This document shows, one piece after another, positions 57,078 through 64,000 of a stretch of 64,000 nucleotides of DNA. The position numbers were made by a program, and so were the translations under genes. How positions within the stretch are numbered: the first letter of the stretch is position 1; every line of letters starts with the position of its first letter. The DNA lies in the NCBI RefSeq assembly GCF_001693435.1, contig NZ_CM004509.1, forward strand, positions 1,550,001 to 1,614,000, written 5' to 3'. The notes beneath the pieces were generated by a model, which saw only the letters and a list, made by a program, of their open reading frames with translations, did no database searches and was not told the origin of the DNA. The DNA comes from Gilliamella sp. wkB7. GTDB lineage: Bacteria > Pseudomonadota > Gammaproteobacteria > Enterobacterales > Orbaceae.

Positions 57078-58238
57078 ATGCAAACTTATGCCCTCCTTAT
57101 GTTACAAGATGGTTCGCAATTTATTGGCAAATCAATTGGTGCTAATGGACAGACTGTTGGGGAAGTAGTATTTAATACTTCAATGACAGGTTATCAAGAA
57201 ATCCTAACCGATCCTTCTTATTCGGAACAATTAGTTACTCTCACTTATCCCCACATTGGTAATGTAGGAACAAATAATGCGGATGCCGAATCTAACCAAA
57301 TTTATGCAAAAGGACTGATTATTCGCGATCTGCCGTTAATTGCGAGCAATTATCGAAGTGAAATGGATCTTTCCAGTTATTTAAAACAGCATAACGTAAT
57401 TGCAATTGCGGATATTGATACGCGTCGTTTAACCCGTATTTTACGTGAAAAAGGGGCACAACATGGTGTGATCATTACGGCTAATGATAAACAGACCTTA
57501 TTAGATAAAGCCGAAAATGCCAAACAAGAGGCACTAAATTATAAAGGGTTAAGTGGATTAGATTTGGCTAAAGAAGTGACTTGTAAGGAAAGTTACACAT
57601 GGACTTGCGGTATTTGGACAAGACAACAAGAGCATCCTACACCAAAAGCGGAAAGTGAATTGCCTTATCATGTGGTTGCTTATGATTTTGGAGTTAAACA
57701 AAATATATTACGGATGTTAGTTGAACGAGGATGTAAATTAACAGTTGTACCCGCAAAAACCCCCGCAAATGAAGTATTGTCATTAAACCCAGATGGAATA
57801 TTCCTATCAAATGGTCCTGGTGATCCCGCCCCTTGCACTTATGCTATTGAGGCAATTAAGCAGTTTTTAACCACCAATATTCCAGTTTTTGGTATCTGTT
57901 TAGGGCATCAGCTTTTAGCGCTCGCTTGCGGTGCAAAAACCGTCAAAATGAAATTTGGTCATCATGGTGGTAATCATCCTGTTAAGGATCTAGAAAATAA
58001 TCGTGTCATGATTACCGCACAAAATCACGGATTTGCTGTCGATGAAAGCACCTTGCCCGCACATTTACGTGCTACACACAAATCCTTATTTGATAGTTCA
58101 TTACAAGGAATTCATCATAATCAAAAACCTGCATTTAGTTTTCAAGGACACCCTGAAGCCAGTCCGGGTCCACACGATGCTGCGCCACTTTTTGATCACT
58201 TTATCGAATTAATTAAAATTTATAAGCAGGAGCAATAG
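57078..58238 (+). CDS. carA: carbamoyl-phosphate synthase small subunit
   Basis: A 386-residue class I glutamine amidotransferase. The N-terminal domain is typical ([20 protein letters not shown]). The glutaminase site has the nucleophile in [14 protein letters not shown], with His/Glu in [13 protein letters not shown]. It supplies ammonia to CarB for arginine and pyrimidine synthesis. One base separates its stop from the carB start, so they are coupled. Confidence 0.97.
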   Translation: MQTYALLMLQDGSQFIGKSIGANGQTVGEVVFNTSMTGYQEILTDPSYSEQLVTLTYPHIGNVGTNNADAESNQIYAKGLIIRDLPLIASNYRSEMDLSSYLKQHNVIAIADIDTRRLTRILREKGAQHGVIITANDKQTLLDKAENAKQEALNYKGLSGLDLAKEVTCKESYTWTCGIWTRQQEHPTPKAESELPYHVVAYDFGVKQNILRMLVERGCKLTVVPAKTPANEVLSLNPDGIFLSNGPGDPAPCTYAIEAIKQFLTTNIPVFGICLGHQLLALACGAKTVKMKFGHHGGNHPVKDLENNRVMITAQNHGFAVDESTLPAHLRATHKSLFDSSLQGIHHNQKPAFSFQGHPEASPGPHDAAPLFDHFIELIKIYKQEQ

Positions 58239-58239
58239 T

Positions 58240-61200
58240 ATGGCTAAGCGAACAGATATTAAAAGTATTCTAATTATTGGCGCAGGCCCAATTGTTATTG
58301 GTCAAGCTTGTGAATTTGATTATTCAGGTGCTCAGGCATGTAAAGCATTACGTGAAGAAGGATACCGAGTAATTTTAGTTAACTCTAATCCGGCAACCAT
58401 TATGACCGATCCTGAAATGGCGGATGCCACCTATATTGAGCCAATTCATTGGACATGTGTGCGCAAAATTATTGAAAAAGAGCGACCCGATGCCATTTTA
58501 CCAACAATGGGCGGACAAACGGCATTAAATTGCGCATTAGAACTTGAAAAACAGGGAGTATTAAAAGAGTTTAATGTTGAAATGATCGGCGCAACCGCAG
58601 ATGCGATTGATAAAGCCGAAGATCGCAAACGTTTTGATCAGGCAATGAAAAAAATTGGGCTGGATACCGCACGTTCGGGCATTGCTCACTCATTACAAGA
58701 GGCTTATACGGTACTGGAACAAGTGGGCTTTCCTTGTATTATTCGTCCATCATTCACGATGGGCGGAACAGGCGGTGGCATCGCTTATAATCAAGAAGAG
58801 TTTGAAGAAATCTGTACTCGTGGACTTGATTTATCCCCAACCAATGAACTATTGATCGATGAGTCACTGATTGGCTGGAAAGAGTATGAAATGGAAGTTG
58901 TGCGTGATAAAAACGATAATTGTATTATTGTTTGTTCGATTGAAAACTTTGATGCAATGGGCATTCATACCGGTGATTCAATAACGGTTGCACCTGCACA
59001 AACTTTGACAGATAAAGAATATCAAATCATGCGTAATGCCTCAATTGCAGTATTGCGCGAAATTGGTGTTGAAACTGGCGGTTCAAACGTACAATTTTCG
59101 GTCGATCCACAAACAGGAAGATTAATTGTCATTGAGATGAATCCTCGGGTATCACGCTCTTCGGCGTTAGCCTCTAAAGCTACAGGCTTTCCTATTGCCA
59201 AGATTGCAGCTAAATTAGCCGTCGGTTATACACTTGATGAGCTTTCCAATGATATTACTGGCGGTAAAACTCCTGCTTCTTTCGAACCGTCTATTGATTA
59301 TGTCGTGACTAAAATCCCACGTTTTAATTTTGAAAAATTTGCTGGTTGCAATGATCGTTTAACCACACAAATGAAATCAGTGGGTGAAGTGATGGCAATT
59401 GGCCGAACGTTCCAAGAATCGATGCAAAAAGCACTTCGTGGTTTAGAAGTCGGTGCGTGCGGATTGGATGAAAAAATCGATGATACTAGCGATGAAAAGA
59501 ATCTTGCTAAAATTCGTTACGAACTACAAGAGGCAGGTAGCGATCGCATTTGGTATATAGCCGATGCTTTTCGAGCGGGTTTTACCGTTGATGAAGTGTT
59601 TTTATTAACTCATATTGATCGCTGGTTCTTAGTGCAAATAGAAGAATTAGTGCAAATAGAAAACCGCTTAAAGCAACAAACCATTAATGATCTTGATCAA
59701 GAGACATTATGGCAACTTAAACGTAAAGGCTTTTCGGATCTTCGTATTGCTAAACTGCTTAATACTCAAGAACAAGCCGTGCGAGATCTGCGCGTACAAT
59801 ATGATATTCACCCAGTTTATAAACGTGTGGATACCTGTGCAGCCGAGTTTTCAACCGATACCGCCTATCTTTACTCAACCTATGAACAAGAGTGTGAAGC
59901 CAACCCACAATTTAATCGTAAAAAGATTATGATTTTAGGAGGAGGGCCTAATCGTATTGGACAAGGGATCGAATTTGATTACTGCTGTGTACATGCTGCT
60001 TTAGCTTTACGTGAAGACGGCTTTGAAACCATTATGGTAAATTGCAATCCCGAAACGGTTTCAACTGATTATGATACTTCAGATAGACTCTATTTTGAGC
60101 CAGTTACCCTTGAAGATGTGCTTGAAATTGCTCACGTTGAAAAACCTGATGGCGTAATAGTGCAGTATGGTGGACAAACTCCGCTGAAATTGGCACGGGC
60201 CCTTGAAGCAGCGGGAATTCCAGTTATTGGTACTTCACCTGATGCCATAGACAGAGCCGAAGATCGCAAACGCTTTCAAGAAGTAGTCGATAAATTAAAA
60301 TTAAAACAGCCAGTTAATGCCACCGTAACCGATATTGATAAAGCGGTAATCAAAGCAGAGCAAATCGGTTATCCACTCGTGGTGCGTCCATCTTATGTAT
60401 TAGGCGGACGAGCGATGGAAATTGTATACAATGAACAAGATTTACGACGTTACTTTAAAACCGCAATAAGTGAATCCAATAATGCGCCAGTACTGCTTGA
60501 CCACTTTTTAGATGATGCCATTGAGGTGGATATTGATGTGATTGCAGATGGCGAACAAATCGTTATTGGCGGCATTATGGAACATATTGAACAAGCCGGC
60601 ATCCACTCGGGCGATTCAGCTTGTTCACTGCCAACTCATACCTTAAGCCCTGAAATTTTAGCGGAACTGCGAAAACAAGCGAAACAATTGGCGTTTGAAC
60701 TTAATGTAAAAGGTTTAATGAATGGGCAATTTGCTGTCAAAGATAATCAAGTTTATCTGATTGAAATTAATCCGCGTGCAGCCCGTACAGTGCCGTTTGT
60801 CTCGAAAGCGACTGGCTTACCACTGGCTAAAATTGCTGCCCGCGTCATGACGGGGCAATCGCTGACCAAGCAAAATGTCACCCAAGAAGTGATTCCGCCT
60901 TATTATTCCGTTAAAGAGGTAGTATTACCATTTAATAAATTTAGCGGTGTTGACCCAATTTTAGGACCAGAAATGCGCTCAACCGGTGAAGTCATGGGAA
61001 TTGGTAAAACATTTGCAGAAGCCTTTGCCAAAGCACAGCTTGGCAGCTTGTCGAATATGAAAAAATCCGGCAAAGCATTACTTTCTATTCGTGAACAAGA
61101 TAAACCACGTCTATTAGAAGTTGCTAAACGATTAATCGCTCATGGATTTAGTATTGATGCCACACTTGGCACAGCAAAAGCATTGCAACAAGCAGGAATT

Positions 61201-61455
61201 GCCTGTCAAATTGTCAAGAAAGAAAATGAAGGTCGGCCAAATATTCATGATCATATCAAAAATGGTGAATACAGTTATATTCTTAACACAACGTCAGGGC
61301 GAGCTGCTATTGAAGCCTCTAAAATCCTACGCCGTAGTGCTATCCAATATAAAGTCCATTACGATACCACTATGAATGCCGCTTATGCCACAACGTCAGC
61401 TCTAGATTACGATCCCGCTCACAGTGTGATACCATTACAGGCACTTTATCAATAA
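58240..61455 (+). CDS. carB: carbamoyl-phosphate synthase large subunit
   Basis: A 1071-residue enzyme with two ATP-grasp halves. The first starts at [18 protein letters not shown] with [17 protein letters not shown]; the second has [18 protein letters not shown] and [17 protein letters not shown]. The C-terminal allosteric domain starts after about residue 935 ([20 protein letters not shown]). It makes carbamoyl phosphate from bicarbonate, ammonia and two ATP. Length matches E. coli CarB (1073). Confidence 0.98.
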   Translation: MAKRTDIKSILIIGAGPIVIGQACEFDYSGAQACKALREEGYRVILVNSNPATIMTDPEMADATYIEPIHWTCVRKIIEKERPDAILPTMGGQTALNCALELEKQGVLKEFNVEMIGATADAIDKAEDRKRFDQAMKKIGLDTARSGIAHSLQEAYTVLEQVGFPCIIRPSFTMGGTGGGIAYNQEEFEEICTRGLDLSPTNELLIDESLIGWKEYEMEVVRDKNDNCIIVCSIENFDAMGIHTGDSITVAPAQTLTDKEYQIMRNASIAVLREIGVETGGSNVQFSVDPQTGRLIVIEMNPRVSRSSALASKATGFPIAKIAAKLAVGYTLDELSNDITGGKTPASFEPSIDYVVTKIPRFNFEKFAGCNDRLTTQMKSVGEVMAIGRTFQESMQKALRGLEVGACGLDEKIDDTSDEKNLAKIRYELQEAGSDRIWYIADAFRAGFTVDEVFLLTHIDRWFLVQIEELVQIENRLKQQTINDLDQETLWQLKRKGFSDLRIAKLLNTQEQAVRDLRVQYDIHPVYKRVDTCAAEFSTDTAYLYSTYEQECEANPQFNRKKIMILGGGPNRIGQGIEFDYCCVHAALALREDGFETIMVNCNPETVSTDYDTSDRLYFEPVTLEDVLEIAHVEKPDGVIVQYGGQTPLKLARALEAAGIPVIGTSPDAIDRAEDRKRFQEVVDKLKLKQPVNATVTDIDKAVIKAEQIGYPLVVRPSYVLGGRAMEIVYNEQDLRRYFKTAISESNNAPVLLDHFLDDAIEVDIDVIADGEQIVIGGIMEHIEQAGIHSGDSACSLPTHTLSPEILAELRKQAKQLAFELNVKGLMNGQFAVKDNQVYLIEINPRAARTVPFVSKATGLPLAKIAARVMTGQSLTKQNVTQEVIPPYYSVKEVVLPFNKFSGVDPILGPEMRSTGEVMGIGKTFAEAFAKAQLGSLSNMKKSGKALLSIREQDKPRLLEVAKRLIAHGFSIDATLGTAKALQQAGIACQIVKKENEGRPNIHDHIKNGEYSYILNTTSGRAAIEASKILRRSAIQYKVHYDTTMNAAYATTSALDYDPAHSVIPLQALYQ

Positions 61456-61459
61456 CCAA

Positions 61460-61487
61460 AAAGACGAGCAATGCTCGTCTTTTTTTA
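61460..61487 (+). terminator. rho-independent terminator after carB
   Basis: AAGACGAGC and GCTCGTCTT flank a short AAT loop, followed by a T-run. It is about 5 bases after the carB stop. Confidence 0.9.
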
Positions 61488-61514
61488 TAAATACATCAAG
61501 TTATAATTTATTTT

Positions 61515-61934
61515 TTAAGCCTTTCCTTCAGCCATCGCTAAAATATCTGCTTCGGTTAATTTGTGAGTCTGATTAGCAAACGCATAGCAAGTTGGTTTTT
61601 TATCGATAAAGACTTCAGCCGTGAATTTTAAATCCTTAATATCATCAAAGATCCAAGCAGCAATATAATAATTTTGCGTACCTTTTAAATGATAATAAAG
61701 ATGAGAGCCACACTCTTTACAAAATGCTCTTTCCGCCCATTGTGATGAGTTAAAATGGGTAACGTTCTCTTGCCCTTCTATCGTTATATCACCACTGTAC
61801 GCTAAAGTCATTAAAGGTCCAGCACTCCATTTACGACAAGTTTGGCAATGGCATGCACTAAAATCCGTATTGGCAAATGGAACAGATAATTTAACTTTTC
61901 CACACAAACAAGATCCATGATATTGAGTTGACAT
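61515..61934 (-). CDS. GFA-family (glutathione-dependent formaldehyde-activating-like) protein
   Basis: A 139-residue zinc protein when started at ATG 61934 (MSTQYHGSCLCG), which has AAGGAAA about 7 bases upstream; a TTG at 61952 would add six residues but sits in that ribosome site. Zinc cysteines occur in GSCLCGKVKL, CHCQTCRKW and CKECGSHLYYH, the GFA/CENP-V pattern. The name comes from an enzyme of formaldehyde metabolism, but most family members have no proven function. Single gene. Confidence 0.85.
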   Translation of the reverse strand: MSTQYHGSCLCGKVKLSVPFANTDFSACHCQTCRKWSAGPLMTLAYSGDITIEGQENVTHFNSSQWAERAFCKECGSHLYYHLKGTQNYYIAAWIFDDIKDLKFTAEVFIDKKPTCYAFANQTHKLTEADILAMAEGKA

Positions 61935-62123
61935 ATTTTTTTCCTTTTCCAATTAAATAAACATTATGTAATTTTAATGATGTTAGCATAATGATAATTA
62001 AACCATAAAATAAAATTTTGTTAAAATATTCAGTCTAATAAATCGGTAAAATAAAAAATAAGTGTAATCTAACAAGTTTAATAAAATGTTATCATTGGTT
62101 ATTTTTTATAACTAACTCCAAAA

Positions 62124-63395
62124 ATGAAAAAAATATTTAAGGTTTGTTTATTAGCTATCGTGCAACTTATTTTGTTCTTGTTACCACTCATTGCTGTTTA
62201 TTCTTTCTTCAAAGAATTTAGGCAACAAGTGAGCCTAAAAGACAACTTGAGGCATATCAGTCAGCACTATTTTTTAGGATTCCTATTTTCTAAACCTAAG
62301 GTAAATAATTGCATTATGATTCATGCTATTTCATTAGGTGAAGCTGATGCTGCAATTAACTTAATTAACTCTTTTCAAACACAAATTAGACAAAAAATTA
62401 TTCTTACCGTCACAACAATTCAGGCTTATAAAAAATTAACTAACCAGCCAAATGATATAACAATAGTATATTTTCCTTACGATTCTTTAGTTCATCAAAG
62501 TTTATTTATCCACCATTTCAATATTAGGAAAGCAATAATTATTGAACATGATTTTTGGCCTAATTTTCTGGCTACAATGGATTTACTTGATCGAGAAATC
62601 ATTTTACTCAATGGGCATTTTTCAGATAAAACCATTAATCGTTTAAACAATCGCTATTATCAAGCGTTACTGTTTTCTCCGATAAAAAAAGTGTTTGTAC
62701 AAACCGCTGAACTAAAAACAAAAATGCTACCTGTAATGCCTAATGTTTCTATTTCGGTAACACCAAGTTATAAACTCCCTTTAAATACAACAATTTTAGA
62801 TATTAAAAATATAAACAGTGAAAGAAAAATAATCACTCTTTCAAATTTCCATCCTGAAGAACTTAATACAGTATCTAAGCTGTTAGCTAAATTGGTCAAA
62901 TTGGATTATAAAATTATACTTGTTCCTAGACATATACATCTATTTGATAATTTAATAAAAAAATGGGAAGAAGCGTATCAAAATCGCTTTGCTGTTATAA
63001 CGCAATGGAACAATGCTACCAATATCACTGCGGAGATTACTTTTGTAAAAAGTTATGGTGTGCTCAGTAAAATTTATTCATTATCTCATGCAACCATCGT
63101 TTTTGGCTCTTTTGATCCGAGTTTGAAAGGACACAGTTTATTTGAACCCATTTTATATGGCTCTATGGTTTATTACGGTCCTTATTTTTCTTCTCAACAA
63201 TATATGGATGAATTTTTACGTCGTATCATTACCAATATCAAACATGATATAGGCGCGATAGAACAACAGATAAAACATCTATCAACACATGACAGAATTG
63301 ATATCTACAACAAATTTATGGTGAATATCGAAAATGAGAAACACATTTTAATTAATCATTTTAAAGAAATAGAGCAATGGATTAAAAATAATTAA
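62124..63395 (+). CDS. divergent Kdo transferase-like (WaaA/KdtA-related) glycosyltransferase
   Basis: A 423-residue protein with a single N-terminal membrane anchor (residues about 5-28) and a two-domain GT-B layout. Parallels to WaaA are HAISLGEADAA (WaaA: HAVSxGE, with the catalytic Glu kept), IIEHDFWPNFLA (WaaA: ETELWPN), SNFHPEE (WaaA: GSTHxGE-like), LVPRHIHLFD (PRH) and GHSLFEPILYG (WaaA: GGHNPLEP). Several core Gly/Pro residues are changed. It could be a Kdo transferase of altered specificity or a paralogue with another acceptor. A canonical waaA is not in the window. AT-richer than carB, with no operon partner. Confidence 0.7.
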   Translation: MKKIFKVCLLAIVQLILFLLPLIAVYSFFKEFRQQVSLKDNLRHISQHYFLGFLFSKPKVNNCIMIHAISLGEADAAINLINSFQTQIRQKIILTVTTIQAYKKLTNQPNDITIVYFPYDSLVHQSLFIHHFNIRKAIIIEHDFWPNFLATMDLLDREIILLNGHFSDKTINRLNNRYYQALLFSPIKKVFVQTAELKTKMLPVMPNVSISVTPSYKLPLNTTILDIKNINSERKIITLSNFHPEELNTVSKLLAKLVKLDYKIILVPRHIHLFDNLIKKWEEAYQNRFAVITQWNNATNITAEITFVKSYGVLSKIYSLSHATIVFGSFDPSLKGHSLFEPILYGSMVYYGPYFSSQQYMDEFLRRIITNIKHDIGAIEQQIKHLSTHDRIDIYNKFMVNIENEKHILINHFKEIEQWIKNN

Positions 63396-63401
63396 AGTGA
63401 T

Positions 63402-63788
63402 TTTGTAAAAATTATTCAGGAGTGTATACCGTTTCAGCATTTAAATTACTTTTATTTGTAAATAATGCCTTATTAATCGTTTTAATCACACCAAACCTAA
63501 ACTAATCGGTAAACTTATTTAAGCAGAATATTTGTAAAAATTATTCAGGAGTGTATACCGTTTCAGCATTTAAATTACTTTTATTCATAAATAATGCCTT
63601 GTTAATCATTTTAATTACACCAAACCTAAGTTAATCAGTGAACTTATTTAAGTAGAATATTTGTAAAATATTATTCAGGAGTGTATACCATTTCAGCATT
63701 TGAATTACTTTTATTTATAAATAATGCCTTATTAATCGTTTTAATCACACTAAACCTAAGCTAATCAGTAAACTTAGTTAAGTAGAAT
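63402..63788. repeat. three tandem 129-base repeats
   Basis: Units start at 63402, 63531 and 63660, each with TTTGTAAAA and then ATTATTCAGGAGTGTATACC; a fourth partial unit begins at 63789 (TTTGTAAAAAAT) and then diverges. The period is exactly 129 with no gaps and only scattered substitutions. Each unit contains GGAGTGTATACC, TTTCAGCATTT and AATAATGCCTT, and no frame is open through it. The block fills the gap between the WaaA-like gene and the initiator tRNA. Function unknown. Confidence 0.9.
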
Positions 63789-63929
63789 TTTGTAAAAAAT
63801 ATCCACAAGCAGATTCCATTTAGTATATAAATTACGCTCATTTGTTAAGGAATGTGTAAAAATAATACGTTCAGTAAAGAATAGTATTGCTTTATTATTT
63901 TATTACTATAATATAACTCACCTCTCTGA

Positions 63930-64000
<71 letters not shown>

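Noticed and set aside
63402..63788. CRISPR array.
   Set aside because: The unit is a uniform 129 bases with no alternation of constant repeats and unique spacers, and no cas genes are present.
63402..63788. A repeat-containing protein, since 129 is a multiple of three.
   Set aside because: All frames I read contain stops in each unit.

Overview
The window is AT-rich DNA from a gammaproteobacterium. Gene content and order (fxsA-groES-groEL, rlmN-pilW, cpxR-cpxA, fabZ-lpxA-lpxB-rnhB, fkpA-tusD-tusC, menA-rraA, grpE/nadK, carA-carB, nagE/nagBAC) resemble a reduced enterobacterial or Pasteurellaceae chromosome. Low GC, several PTS operons and an Amadori-sugar operon suggest an Orbaceae gut symbiont such as Gilliamella. 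That assignment is inference from style and synteny, not from a marker gene.

Layout. 1-4832: accessory defence-type segment with the 5' part of an unknown gene, an intact 1251-residue STAND-type NTPase with a nuclease-like N-terminus, and just downstream the wreck of a second STAND/Mrr-like gene. 4842-14256: an island lying between two near-identical ~155-base direct repeats. The right repeat runs into the 3' end of a complete tRNA-Phe; the left one carries only the last bases of that tRNA. The island holds a broken porin, a ROK sugar kinase, a GH38 alpha-mannosidase, a three-gene fructose-type PTS, its PRD-type activator and a HipA-like remnant. No integrase is visible.

14240-24390: core genes (tRNA-Phe, fxsA, groES-groEL with a sigma-32 promoter, mntP, pilW, rlmN, an M15 carboxypeptidase, cpxAR, cyuA, tRNA-His, tRNA-Pro). 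24575-30815: an operon of two GntR regulators, a mannose-family PTS split into IIB, IIC, IID and IIA, and two SIS-domain deglycases, most like fructoselysine/glucoselysine (gfr) utilisation. 30981-39414: a prolyl-oligopeptidase-like lipoprotein, asd, then the GlcNAc regulon nagC-nagA-nagB divergent from nagE with a visible CRP site and a NagC-like operator.

39532-61487: mostly housekeeping (tusCD without tusB, fkpA, fabZ-lpxAB-rnhB, a YiiX-like hydrolase, ndh, menA-rraA, dprA, def without fmt, grpE with a sigma-32 promoter, nadK, pgpA, argF and carAB with ARG boxes). One export operon (46723-50017) has an HlyD protein and two ABC-2 permeases but no ATPase. 61515-64000: a GFA-family protein, a divergent Kdo-transferase-like protein, three exact-period 129-base tandem repeats, and an initiator tRNA cut by the window end.

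The best candidates for something new are the STAND protein with its decayed partner beside a tRNA-Phe integration hotspot, the mobile alpha-mannoside cassette, the 129-base tandem repeats in front of the initiator tRNA, and the ATPase-less ABC-2 operon.
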